Shown: positions 7,956 through 15,573, counted from the first letter of the stretch. The stretch is 16,669 nt of DNA from an uncultured Actinotalea sp. (GCF_946885855.1 NZ_CAMPHH010000042.1:1-16669); one strand, 5' to 3'. The notes: generated by a model not told the origin, from the sequence alone. Made by a program: numbers and translations.

Positions 7956-8198
7956 GTGAGCGAGGAGTCCGCATCCTGGAGCGGCTGGCGGCAGTGGCCC
8001 GTCGGGATCCGGGTCGTCGTGCGACGGCGGCTGCCCGAGGGCGGGCTCTCGGACGTGCTGGGTGACCTGGTCGGCACCGGACCCGGCGGCGTCACCGTCC
8101 GCACGCGCCGGGGCGAGGTCAGCGTGCCGGCCTCGGACATCGTGCTCGGCAAGCAGGTGCCGCCCGCACCCCCGGCGCGCCCCCGCCGTCACGGCTGA
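7956..8198 (+). CDS. Small SH3-like domain protein related to the N-terminus of actinobacterial GNAT acetyltransferases
   Basis: This 80-residue protein has no signal or membrane segment. The core (about 12-68), WRQWPVGIRVVVRRRLPEGG, LSDVLGDLVG, VTVRTRRGEVSVPASDIVLGKQVPP, has alternating short beta-strands like the small SH3-like barrel that precedes the acetyltransferase domain in proteins of the Rv0428c group. Here the stop comes right after that module, in a Pro/Arg tail, and no GNAT domain follows because the VanW gene converges 27 bases on. The domain assignment is from memory of the family. The gene itself is supported by position, promoter and codon bias. It is divergent from fdxA across 87 bases. 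The function is unknown; regulation or nucleic-acid binding is only a guess. Confidence 0.78.
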   Translation: MSEESASWSGWRQWPVGIRVVVRRRLPEGGLSDVLGDLVGTGPGGVTVRTRRGEVSVPASDIVLGKQVPPAPPARPRRHG

Positions 8199-8232
8199 GG
8201 GGCAGCCGGGAGGGCGCGAGGGTTCTCAGCCG
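8192..8232. terminator. Inverted repeat spanning both stop codons of convergent genes
   Basis: cggctgag (8192-8199) and ctcagccg (8225-8232) form a perfect 8-bp inverted repeat. The TGA of the SH3-like gene (8196-8198) lies in one arm and the TGA of vanW (8228-8226) in the other. The 25-base loop is long and there is no T-tract, so terminator function is uncertain. Confidence 0.35.
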
Positions 8233-10022
8233 GCCGGCTGCTCCGGTGCCGGCTCGGGCGCGGGCTCGGCGCCGGGCGGCGGGCCGCAGACGACGGCGTT
8301 CTGGGGTTGGTACCGCCAGGTGTTCGCCTCCTCCTCGCGGACCTCGCCCTCGAGCAGCAGCGTGCGGGAGACCGTGACGCGGAACCCCGGGTTGCCGGCG
8401 GACTGGGGCGTGCAGCCCGGCTCGGTGTTGTAGATCGTCCGGGGCGGCACGACCTCGGACCGCCCGGACGTCGCGTGGCGCACCTCCCAGTACGGGGTGC
8501 TCCACGCGGCCACCCAGAGGCGGCCGTCCGCGACCCACGACTGCAGCAGGACGCCGTACGGGGTGTTGTTCCCGATCTTCACGTCGAGCACGCCCTCGTA
8601 GATCGTCGCCTCCCGGCCCTCCGGGTACCGACTGAACCAGTTGGAGTGCGGCTGGTGCTCGACGTCCTCCAGGCCCGCGAAGAAGCCCACGTTGTAGACG
8701 GTCGTGCCCATCTGGGACAGCCCCCCGCCGACCCCCTCGGTGAGCCGGCCCTCGACGACGACCCCGGCCTCGCGGTAGCCGGCAGCAGCCGTGATGGGCG
8801 CCAGCGTGTCCGTGAGCGAGAACACCTCGTCCGGCCGGATCAGCGTGCCGTTCACCTTGCTCGCGCCCACGGTGAGGTTGTGGGTGCGGTCGCGGTCCGC
8901 GGTGAGGACGGTCGAGAACTCGGCGACCTTCGTCGTCACCCCGAGCGCCTCGAGCTCCGCGGTCGACTGCTCCGGGTCGACCTCGACGAGCTCCACCTCC
9001 ACCGTCCGGTCGGCCTCCTGGCCCGTCCCCGCCGCGGCGACCCCCTGCGCGAGCGCGTCGGCGTCGATCGTGGAGCCGGCGACGCCCGGGACGATCACGG
9101 GGGCGCCGCCCTCGAACGCGAAGGAGGCGTCCGTCGCCGTGGTGAGCAGGTCCGTGGTCCGGGCGAGGACCGCCTCCCGGAGCGCCTCGCCGTCCAGCAC
9201 GAGCTCCAGGTCGCCGTCGTCGGTCTCCGTGAAGGTCGCAGCGGACGTGAGCACCTCCACGGGCAGCTCCGCGAGCTGCCCGGCGACGCTGATGACCACG
9301 GGCGCGTCGGCCAGCGGCCGCGCCAGGCCCGTCAGGGCGCGCTGCACGTCGTCGTCGGTGACGGCGGGCTCGACCTGGCGGCTCGGCAGCTCCAGCGTCC
9401 CGCCCGCCGTGAGCCACTCCTCGACGAGGGTCGCGCGCGCAGCCTCCGGGTCCAGCTCGACGCCCGGCTCGGCCGGCGTGGCGCTCGGTGCGCCGTCGAC
9501 GAACGCGAGCGTGCCGTCCACCGGGGCCGCGCCGAGCGACGTGTCCAGCTCGGCGACCGCCCTTTCCAGGGCGGGCTCGTCGACGCGGGTCACGGCCTCC
9601 GCCTCGCCCAGGCCCACGAGGTGGTGCCACAGGCGTGCGGGCGCGAGGCTGAGCCCGGTCAGGCCGTCGACCGTCGCGGGCACGTCGAGCTCCAGACCGG
9701 CCGCGGCGGGGTCCAGCGACGTGCGCCGCTCCCCCACCGCCACGGGGATGTCCTCGGTCGCGACGGGCACCAGGTCCGCCTCGAGGCGCGTCTGCGCCTC
9801 CTGCGAGGTGAGGCCGCCGATGTCGACGCCCGCCACCGTGGTCCCCCGCGGGACGGTGTCCGCCCACGCCCAGAGCGCACCGACGTAGCCGGCCGCCAGC
9901 ACGACGGCGACGCCTGCGCCGATGGCGAGGGCGCGCGGCCACGTGCGACGCTCGGCCTGGTCCGGGAAGGCGTCCATCGGCGAGGCCCCGACCGTGCGCT
10001 CCTGGTCGGTCTGCTTCGACAT
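8226..10022 (-). CDS. Membrane-anchored VanW-family protein
   Basis: This 598-residue protein has a short cytoplasmic N-terminus, one transmembrane helix (about 31-54) and a large extracytoplasmic region. Two repeats of the PG_binding_4 type occupy about 60-200 and 205-345. The VanW domain covers about 367-505, with FSTVLTADRDRTHNLTVGASKVNGTLIRPDEVFSL, GYREAGVVVEGRLTEGVGGGLSQMGTTVYN and EHQPHSNWFSRYP. Cys537 and Cys579 could form a disulfide, and the tail is Pro/Glu-rich (GAEPAPEPAPEQPAG). VanW proteins are envelope-associated but their activity is undefined. Despite the name, no vancomycin-resistance genes are present. The ATG at 10022 has AGGGGAAGG about seven bases upstream and a -10 box TAGACT at 10065-10060, so the gene is likely its own transcript. 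Confidence 0.93.
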   Translation of the reverse strand: MSKQTDQERTVGASPMDAFPDQAERRTWPRALAIGAGVAVVLAAGYVGALWAWADTVPRGTTVAGVDIGGLTSQEAQTRLEADLVPVATEDIPVAVGERRTSLDPAAAGLELDVPATVDGLTGLSLAPARLWHHLVGLGEAEAVTRVDEPALERAVAELDTSLGAAPVDGTLAFVDGAPSATPAEPGVELDPEAARATLVEEWLTAGGTLELPSRQVEPAVTDDDVQRALTGLARPLADAPVVISVAGQLAELPVEVLTSAATFTETDDGDLELVLDGEALREAVLARTTDLLTTATDASFAFEGGAPVIVPGVAGSTIDADALAQGVAAAGTGQEADRTVEVELVEVDPEQSTAELEALGVTTKVAEFSTVLTADRDRTHNLTVGASKVNGTLIRPDEVFSLTDTLAPITAAAGYREAGVVVEGRLTEGVGGGLSQMGTTVYNVGFFAGLEDVEHQPHSNWFSRYPEGREATIYEGVLDVKIGNNTPYGVLLQSWVADGRLWVAAWSTPYWEVRHATSGRSEVVPPRTIYNTEPGCTPQSAGNPGFRVTVSRTLLLEGEVREEEANTWRYQPQNAVVCGPPPGAEPAPEPAPEQPAG

Positions 10023-10059
10023 GCTCCTACCTTCCCCTGCCGACGCGCGTGCGGGGCGG

Positions 10060-10065
10060 AGTCTA
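10060..10065 (-). promoter_or_regulatory. -10 box for the VanW gene
   Basis: TAGACT on the minus strand fits TANNNT. A start near 10053 gives a leader of about 31 bases containing AGGGGAAGG. It sits directly downstream of the hairpin that closes the mshB transcript. Confidence 0.42.
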
Positions 10066-10068
10066 CGG

Positions 10069-10089
10069 CGCCCCGCTGACAGCGGGGCG
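10069..10089 (-). terminator. Hairpin terminator after the BCCT-mshB-DUF6113 transcript
   Basis: cgccccgct-gac-agcggggcg is a perfect 9-bp GC-rich stem with a three-base loop, 57 bases past the stop of the DUF6113-type gene and before the VanW promoter. There is no T-tract, as is common in high-GC actinomycetes. Confidence 0.6.
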
Positions 10090-10146
10090 GTGCCGCGCGG
10101 TACCCGTCGGTGCCCGCCGGTGCCCCGGCCGTGGACCGTGGTGCGG

Positions 10147-10554
10147 TCAGGCCGGGTCGTCCGAGAACCACCGGCGGGGCAGGAACGCCACCGCGACGAG
10201 GACGAGCGCTCCGACGTACCAGGCGATGCCGACCGGCTGGAGCGCCACGAGCACGTCCCCGCCGGGCCCGGGCCCGCCCAGGAGGCTCACCGCGGCGAAG
10301 ACCCCGAGCGCGAGGGCGAGCAGCCCGGCCCGTCCCGTCCAGGCGCGCGCCAGGACCCCGGCGGACAGGACGCATGCCAGGGCGAGGAGCAGGCCCCAGG
10401 GCGGCTCCACGCGGTGGACGCTCGTGCCCACGACGCCGACGACGAGTCCGAGCAGGCCGGTCGCGAGCAGCCGGGCGAGGCCCCGACCGCTGGCCAGCCC
10501 GTCGAGGGCTCCGGTGGGCGAGGGCGTCGGCTCCGGCGTCCGGGACGGTGGCAC
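10147..10554 (-). CDS. Small four-helix membrane protein, DUF6113-like
   Basis: This 135-residue protein has a Pro/Thr-rich polar N-terminus (1-20) and four predicted membrane helices at about 27-46, 52-70, 74-93 and 110-125. It ends in a basic FLPRRWFSDDPA tail. Position directly after mshB (nine bases) matches M. tuberculosis Rv1171 and the membrane protein found after mshB in many actinomycetes, which is the main ground for the family call. No catalytic motif is visible. The GTG at 10554 lacks a strong ribosome binding site, so translation may depend on coupling with mshB. A role in mycothiol metabolism is suggested only by linkage. Confidence 0.8.
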   Translation of the reverse strand: MPPSRTPEPTPSPTGALDGLASGRGLARLLATGLLGLVVGVVGTSVHRVEPPWGLLLALACVLSAGVLARAWTGRAGLLALALGVFAAVSLLGGPGPGGDVLVALQPVGIAWYVGALVLVAVAFLPRRWFSDDPA

Positions 10555-10563
10555 CGCGTCAGG

Positions 10564-11628
10564 TTACCCGGGCCGGACGACGGTCACGGCAGCCGGCCAG
10601 TCCACGTCCCGGGCGAGGCCGGCGGCGACGACGTACGTCTCCTCCCGCAGCACCGGCTGGAGGACGTCGTTGCTCAGCGCGAACCGGGCGACCGCGGCGC
10701 CGTCGTCGGCCGCGCGGGCCACGGCGTGCACCTGGGTGCCGTGGGCGCCGAGCGCCGCCAGCACCCGGTCCAGGACCGGCGCGACGGGCACCCGCACGTC
10801 GACCGGACCCGCCCGGACCACCGAGGGCGGGGCGTCGGGGCGCGCCACCGCGAGCCGGCCGGGGTGACCCGCACCGCCCGCGGCATCCGGGCCGTCCGTG
10901 CCCGTCGGCGACGGCGTGGCACCTTTCACCGGCGCGGCGGCCACCGCGGCCGTCAGCTCGGCGAGCGCGGACCGCCAGGGCTCCTCCTCGATCACCGTCC
11001 ACAGCACCACGGGGACGCGCCACGCCGCCCGGCGGCCGTCCGGGCCGGAGGCGGCGAGCTCCACCGCACGGTGCAGGACCTGGTGCGCGCGGACGTGGTC
11101 CGGATGGCCGTAGCCACCCCCGGGCTCGTACCCGACGACGACGGCGGGGCGGCGGTCCCGCAGGACCGCGGCGAGCCGCGCCGCGGCGTCGTCCAGGGCG
11201 ACGCGGACGAAGGCGTCCGCCGGGACGTCGGCGGCTGCGGTGGCGCGCCCCGCGCCGGCCCAGGCCATGCCGGAGTCCACGAAGCGCCGGTCCTGCGTCG
11301 CCGGCGCGTCGCCGGCTGGGTCGTGCGGCACGGCCACCCGGTCCAGGAGGACGTGGTCCGTCACCCCGAGCGCGGCGAGCGCGGCGGCCAGCTCCAGCTC
11401 GCGGTGCGCGGCGAGCGCGGCGTGGTCGCCCTCGAGGTGACGTAGCCCGGCCGGGATGACCTCGCCGCGCTCGCCCCGGGTGCAGGTGACCACCGTGACC
11501 GGCCGGCCGGCGGCGGCCCACGTCGCGAGCAGGGCGCCGTTGGACAGCGTCTCGTCGTCCGGGTGCGCGTGGACCGCGAGCAGGCCCCCGGTGGGGACCT
11601 GCTCGCGGTCGGAGGGGAGCTCGGTCAC
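10564..11628 (-). CDS. mshB: Mycothiol biosynthesis deacetylase (GlcNAc-Ins deacetylase)
   Basis: MshB removes the acetyl group from 1-D-myo-inosityl-2-acetamido-2-deoxy-alpha-D-glucopyranoside, giving GlcN-Ins for mycothiol. The 354 residues belong to the LmbE/PIG-L zinc deacetylase family. VHAHPDDETLSNG carries zinc ligands His22 and Asp25 and the general base Asp24, and GYGHPDHVRAH carries His175 and zinc ligand His178. TCTRGERGEVIPAGL and the long insert before HPDH are typical of MshB rather than the conjugate amidase Mca. The Gly/Ala/Pro-rich stretch near VKGATPSPTGTDGP is probably a loop. The start is the GTG at 11628, whose GTG overlaps the TGA of the BCCT gene as GTGA, so the two are translationally coupled. 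The frame continues upstream only as an antiphase of the transporter gene. Confidence 0.93.
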   Translation of the reverse strand: MTELPSDREQVPTGGLLAVHAHPDDETLSNGALLATWAAAGRPVTVVTCTRGERGEVIPAGLRHLEGDHAALAAHRELELAAALAALGVTDHVLLDRVAVPHDPAGDAPATQDRRFVDSGMAWAGAGRATAAADVPADAFVRVALDDAAARLAAVLRDRRPAVVVGYEPGGGYGHPDHVRAHQVLHRAVELAASGPDGRRAAWRVPVVLWTVIEEEPWRSALAELTAAVAAAPVKGATPSPTGTDGPDAAGGAGHPGRLAVARPDAPPSVVRAGPVDVRVPVAPVLDRVLAALGAHGTQVHAVARAADDGAAVARFALSNDVLQPVLREETYVVAAGLARDVDWPAAVTVVRPG

Positions 11629-13442
11629 CGCCGCTCCGCCAGGAGGGTCTCCACCCGCTCGTCGACCCGCTCGTCGACCCGCTCGGCGACGGCGCGGTCG
11701 AGGTCGGACTCGACGCGCTCGTCCAGACGAGCGTCGACCCGCTCCACGATCTGGTCCTCGAGCCGCTCGGTGACCCGCTCCCCGACCGTGTCGGCGAGCC
11801 GCAGCCGGTCGGCCCGGCGCCGCTCGCGCAGGGCCGCCCGGCGCTCGGCCGTGAGGGCCCGGGCGGTCGAGACCGCGATGAGCACCATGACGACGCTGAA
11901 CGGCAGGGCGATGAGGATCGCCACCGTCTGCAGCGCCACGAGGCCGCCCGCGACGAGGAGGGCGATCGCCAGCACGCCGGACAGGGCCGCCCACAGCGCC
12001 CGGGTCCAGACCGTCGGCTCGGGGTTGCCCCCTTCGCTGAGCATCGCGAGCACGAGCGAGCCGGAGTCGGAGGAGGTCACGAAGAACAGCGCGACGAGCA
12101 CGATGGTCAGCACGGACAGCACGGCGCCGGCGGGCAGGTCCGCGACGAGGTCGAACAGGGCGTTCTCGGGGACGACGGAGCCGTCCTCGCCGACCAGGCC
12201 CCCCTCGCCGAACAGCTCCCGGTACAGCGCGCTGCCGCCGAGCACCGAGAACCACAGGAACGTCACGAGCGTCGGGACGGCGAGCACGCCGACGACGAAC
12301 TGCCGCACGGTCCGGCCCCGGGAGATCCGGGCGATGAAGATGCCGACGAACGGCGCCCAGGACACCCACCACCCCCAGTAGAAGGTCGTCCAGGCGGCCT
12401 GCCAGGCCTCCCCCTCCGCGCCGGCGAACGCGGAGACGTTGAACGTCATGGGCAGCACGTTCGACAGGTAGACGCCGAGCGACTGCACGAACTCGCGCAG
12501 GAGGAACAGCGTCGGGCCGAGCAGGAGGAGCGCGACGAGCAGGACGCCCGCGAGCCCGATGTTGATGTTCGACAGCCAGCGCAGGCCCTTGGCCAGACCG
12601 GACACGACGGAGGCGAGGGCGAGCAGGGCGACGACGAGGATGATGACGATCTGCAGCCCGAGCGTGGACTCGGCGATGCCGACCTGCTCCAGGCCGGCGG
12701 CGATCTGCAGGACACCCAGGCCCAGGGACGTCGCGACACCGAAGACGGTGCTGACGACGGCGCTCACGTCGATGGCGTCGCCGAGCCGGCCGCGCACACG
12801 GTCGCCCAGGAGCGGCTCGAGCGCCCAGCGGACCGAGACCGGGCGCCCCTTGCGGTGGATGGCGTACGCCAGCCCGAGGCCGACGACGACGTAGATCGCC
12901 CACGCGTGGACGCCCCAGTGCACGTAGGTCTGGGCCATCGCGGTCTGCGCGACCTCGGTCGGCGTGCCCTCGACCCCCGGCTTCGGGGAGGCGAAGTGGC
13001 TCAGCGGCTCGGCGACGCCCCAGAAGACGAGACCGATGCCCATGCCGGCCGCGAAGAGCATCGCGAACCAGCTGCCGAGGCCGAACTCCGGCTCCTCGTC
13101 GTCACGGCCAAGGGTCACGTCGCCGAGGCGGCCGAACCCCATCCACAGGGCGAAGCCGACGAAGCCCGCGACGAGGAGCACGTAGTACCAGCCGAACGCG
13201 CCGACGACGTTGCTCTGCACGGCGCCGATCGCCTCCTCCGCGGCGGTGGGGAACGCGATGGCGAACGCCGCCAGGACACCGATGATCACGACGGAGGGCC
13301 ACAGGACCGCGCGCGCCACGCGGGGTGCGGTCGGCCGCGCGTCGGTGGTCGGTGGACCGTCCGCTGCCGGGTGCGTGCCGGCTCCCCCGCGGCGGTCAGG
13401 GCTCTCGGGTACGGGCTGGGTGCTGCTGCCTGGAGTGGGCAC
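11625..13442 (-). CDS. BCCT-family transporter (betaine/choline/carnitine type) with long charged C-terminal tail
   Basis: This 605-residue, probably twelve-helix secondary transporter imports a trimethylammonium osmolyte. The first helix begins near residue 49. GMGIGLVFWGVAEP at 133-146 is the glycine-rich substrate and cation stretch, and WGWWVSWAPFVGIFIARISRGRT at 356-378 carries the aromatic-box tryptophans and BCCT signature. SSDSGS is at 457-462. The Gly-rich segment keeps the GMGIG pattern of sodium-coupled BetP-like carriers, but betaine and choline cannot be told apart. After the last helix a cytoplasmic tail (about 530-605) is highly charged; in BetP the equivalent tail senses osmotic stress. 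The GTG at 13442 is chosen because GGAAGGA lies four bases upstream; the frame is open 36 codons further to 13550. The stop overlaps the mshB start. Confidence 0.93.
   Translation of the reverse strand: MPTPGSSTQPVPESPDRRGGAGTHPAADGPPTTDARPTAPRVARAVLWPSVVIIGVLAAFAIAFPTAAEEAIGAVQSNVVGAFGWYYVLLVAGFVGFALWMGFGRLGDVTLGRDDEEPEFGLGSWFAMLFAAGMGIGLVFWGVAEPLSHFASPKPGVEGTPTEVAQTAMAQTYVHWGVHAWAIYVVVGLGLAYAIHRKGRPVSVRWALEPLLGDRVRGRLGDAIDVSAVVSTVFGVATSLGLGVLQIAAGLEQVGIAESTLGLQIVIILVVALLALASVVSGLAKGLRWLSNINIGLAGVLLVALLLLGPTLFLLREFVQSLGVYLSNVLPMTFNVSAFAGAEGEAWQAAWTTFYWGWWVSWAPFVGIFIARISRGRTVRQFVVGVLAVPTLVTFLWFSVLGGSALYRELFGEGGLVGEDGSVVPENALFDLVADLPAGAVLSVLTIVLVALFFVTSSDSGSLVLAMLSEGGNPEPTVWTRALWAALSGVLAIALLVAGGLVALQTVAILIALPFSVVMVLIAVSTARALTAERRAALRERRRADRLRLADTVGERVTERLEDQIVERVDARLDERVESDLDRAVAERVDERVDERVETLLAERR
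11637..11804 (-). repeat. Fourteen tetrapeptide units in the BCCT tail
   Basis: Residues 547-602 of the transporter divide into fourteen consecutive tetrads, LRLA DTVG ERVT ERLE DQIV, then ERVD ARLD ERVE SDLD RAVA, then ERVD ERVD ERVE TLLA. Each has V, L or I at position three and mostly charged residues elsewhere. At DNA level gctcgtcgaccc-like 12-mers recur near 11655-11690. Confidence 0.88.
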
Positions 13443-13446
13443 GTCG

Positions 13447-13453
13447 TCCTTCC
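13447..13453 (-). promoter_or_regulatory. Ribosome binding site that fixes the BCCT start
   Basis: GGAAGGA on the minus strand lies four bases upstream of the GTG at 13442 and supports this start over the ATG at 13550. Confidence 0.7.
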
Positions 13454-13500
13454 GGTCGGGTCGGTTGTCGTCTCCTCCGGGGCCCCCGTGCCGAGGGCGT

Positions 13501-13530
13501 GGCGCGCCGCGGGATCGTCCCCGGCGCGCC
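13501..13530 (-). promoter_or_regulatory. Strong hairpin upstream of the BCCT gene
   Basis: Two copies of the palindrome ggcgcgcc (13501-13508 and 13523-13530) extend inward to make a 13-bp stem with one bulged C and a tcg loop. It is 59-88 bases upstream of the GTG start, in a 220-base gap where I could not find a clear TANNNT promoter. It could be a 5' leader structure or an operator. Confidence 0.45.
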
Positions 13531-13588
13531 GGCTCCCTCGCCCCGGACATGCCACGAGGCGAGCGTCCGGGCGACCCGCCGTCGTCGT

Positions 13589-13615
13589 GGGCCGGGTCGT
13601 CGTGCGACCCAGCCC
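13589..13615 (-). terminator. Second hairpin after typA
   Basis: gggc-c-gggtcg (13589-13599), loop tcgtg, then cgaccc-a-gccc (13605-13615): a ten-pair stem with one C/A mismatch just downstream of the main typA terminator. It could back up termination or belong to the BCCT control region. Confidence 0.35.
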
Positions 13616-13618
13616 GGA

Positions 13619-13654
13619 CCGTTCCCGCGGGGCCGAGCGGCCCCGCCGGAACGG
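13619..13654 (-). terminator. Hairpin terminator of typA
   Basis: ccgttcccgcggggcc and ggccccgccggaacgg pair over 16 positions with a single mismatch around the loop gagc. It lies nine bases after the typA stop codon at 13663. This is the strongest hairpin in the window. It has no T-tract. Confidence 0.72.
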
Positions 13655-13662
13655 CAGGTTCG

Positions 13663-15573
13663 TCAGGCGCGCTTGGCCCGGGCGGCCAGGCGCGCGCGGT
13701 CGTTCTGGTCCAGCACCACCTTGCGGATCCGGATGATCTCCGGGGTCACCTCGACGCACTCGTCCTCGCGGGCGAACTCGAGCGACTCCTCGAGCGTCAG
13801 CCTGCGCGGCGGCACGAGGTTCTCGAACGTGTCGGCCGTCGAGGACCGCATGTTCGTGAGCTTCTTCTCCTTGGTGATGTTGACATCCATGTCCTCGTTG
13901 CGCGAGTTCTCGCCGACGACCTGGCCCTCGTAGACCTCCTGGGTCGGCTCGACGAAGAACGAGCCGCGCTCCTGCAGGTTGATCATCGCGAACGGCGTCA
14001 CCTTGCCGGCGCGGTCCGCGACGAGCGAGCCCGTGGTGCGGGTCTCGATGGGCCCGGCCCACGGCTCGTAGCCGTGCGACAGGGAGGACGCGATGCCGGT
14101 CCCGCGGGTCTCGGTGAGGAACTGCGTACGGAAGCCGATGAGCCCGCGGGCCGGGACCATGAACTCCATCCGGACCCAGCCGGTCCCGTGGTTGCTCATC
14201 GTCTCCATGCGGCCCTTGCGCTGCGCGAGCAGCTGGGTCACGGAGCCGAGGTACTCCTCGGGGACATCGATGGTCATGTGCTCGATCGGCTCGTGCACCT
14301 TGCCGTCGACGATGCGGGTCACGACCTGGGGCTTGCCGACGGTGAGCTCGAAGCCCTCGCGACGCATCTGCTCGACGAGGATCGCCAGGGCGAGCTCACC
14401 GCGGCCCTGGACCTCCCAGGCGTCGGGACGCTCGGTCGGCAGCACCCGGAGCGAGACGTTGCCGACGAGCTCCGCGTCGAGCCGGTCCTTGACCTGGCGG
14501 GCCGTGACCTTGTGCCCCTTGCCGCCCTTGCCGGCCAGGGGGGAGGTGTTGATCCCGATCGTCATCGAGATCGCGGGGTCGTCGACCGTGATGAGCGGCA
14601 GCGGCCGCGGGTCCTCCGGGTCGGTGAGCGTCTCGCCGATGGTGATGTCCGCGATGCCGGCCACGGCGACGATGTCCCCCGGTCCGGCCTCCTGCGTCGG
14701 GACGCGCTCGAGGGCCTTGGTCTCGAGCAGCTCCGTGACGCGCACGTTCTGCAGCGTGCCGTCGGCCCGCGCCCAGGCGACCGTCTGCCCCTTGCGGATC
14801 GTGCCGTTGAAGACGCGCAGCAGGGCCAGGCGGCCCAGGAACGGTGAGGCGTCGAGGTTGGTGACGTGGGCCTGCAGCGGCGCGCCCTCGTCGTAGGTCG
14901 GTGCCGGGATCTTCTCGAGGATCGTCGCGAAGAGCGGCTCGAGATCCGGGGAGTCCGGCAGCGTGCCGTCGCCCGGCTGCTCGAGGGAGGCGCGGCCCGC
15001 CTTCGCCGCGGCGTAGATGACCGGGACGTCGAGGATGGCGTCCAGGTCGAGGTCCGGGACGTCCTCGTGCAGGTCGCTGGCGAGGCCCAGCAGCAGGTCC
15101 GTCGCCTCGTGGACGACCTCCTCGATCCGCGAGTCCGGCCGGTCCACCTTGTTCACCACGAGGACGACGGGCAGCTTCGCGGCGAGCGCCTTGCGCAGGA
15201 CGAAGCGGGTCTGCGGCAGCGGGCCCTCGCTCGCGTCGACCAGGAGGAGGACGCCGTCGACCATCGACAGGCCGCGCTCCACCTCGCCGCCGAAGTCGGC
15301 GTGGCCCGGGGTGTCGATGACGTTGATCGTCACGCCGTCGGGCTCGCCCACCGCGGCCGCGGCCGGCCCGCGGTACCGGACGGCCGTGTTCTTCGCGAGG
15401 ATCGTGATGCCCTTCTCGCGCTCGAGGTCCCCGGAGTCCATGGCACGTTCGTCCACGTGGGCGTGGGCCCCGAAGGCCCCGGCCTGCCAGAGCATGGCGT
15501 CGACCAGGGTGGTCTTCCCGTGGTCGACGTGGGCGACGATCGCGACGTTCCGGAGGTCGGAGCGCACAGGCAT
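13663..15573 (-). CDS. typA: Ribosome-associated translational GTPase TypA/BipA
   Basis: TypA is a ribosome-binding GTPase of the EF-G class, active in stress and ribosome assembly. The 636 residues are full length. G1 AHVDHGKT begins at 14, followed by the switch I region REKGITI (52-58), G3 DTPGH at 87-91 and G4 NKVD at 141-144. Domain II (LGRLALLRVFNGTIRKGQ) and the EF-G-like domains III and V follow. The C-terminal domain has the BipA signature: SNHGTGWVRMEFMVPARGLIGFRTQFLTETRGTGI, GENSRNEDMDVNITKEKKLTNMRSS and DECVEVTPEIIRIRK. The ATG at 15573 lacks a strong ribosome binding site. A TACCAT -10 candidate at 15644-15639 would give a leader of about 60 bases. It is 109 bases downstream of the ABC ATPase gene and closed by a strong hairpin. 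Confidence 0.97.
   Translation of the reverse strand: MPVRSDLRNVAIVAHVDHGKTTLVDAMLWQAGAFGAHAHVDERAMDSGDLEREKGITILAKNTAVRYRGPAAAAVGEPDGVTINVIDTPGHADFGGEVERGLSMVDGVLLLVDASEGPLPQTRFVLRKALAAKLPVVLVVNKVDRPDSRIEEVVHEATDLLLGLASDLHEDVPDLDLDAILDVPVIYAAAKAGRASLEQPGDGTLPDSPDLEPLFATILEKIPAPTYDEGAPLQAHVTNLDASPFLGRLALLRVFNGTIRKGQTVAWARADGTLQNVRVTELLETKALERVPTQEAGPGDIVAVAGIADITIGETLTDPEDPRPLPLITVDDPAISMTIGINTSPLAGKGGKGHKVTARQVKDRLDAELVGNVSLRVLPTERPDAWEVQGRGELALAILVEQMRREGFELTVGKPQVVTRIVDGKVHEPIEHMTIDVPEEYLGSVTQLLAQRKGRMETMSNHGTGWVRMEFMVPARGLIGFRTQFLTETRGTGIASSLSHGYEPWAGPIETRTTGSLVADRAGKVTPFAMINLQERGSFFVEPTQEVYEGQVVGENSRNEDMDVNITKEKKLTNMRSSTADTFENLVPPRRLTLEESLEFAREDECVEVTPEIIRIRKVVLDQNDRARLAARAKRA

Noticed and set aside
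8226..10022. Vancomycin-resistance cluster
   Set aside because: Only the VanW domain is present; no VanHAX ligase or dehydrogenase, two-component system or VanY-like genes are nearby.
11629..12903. Extension of the mshB frame over the BCCT gene
   Set aside because: It is an out-of-phase reading of the transporter. MshB similarity begins just after the GTG at 11628.
13443..13550. Longer BCCT start at the ATG at 13550
   Set aside because: It adds 36 Arg/Gly/Pro-rich residues and would place the strong GGAAGGA site inside the gene. The GTG at 13442 is better supported, though the longer form is not excluded.
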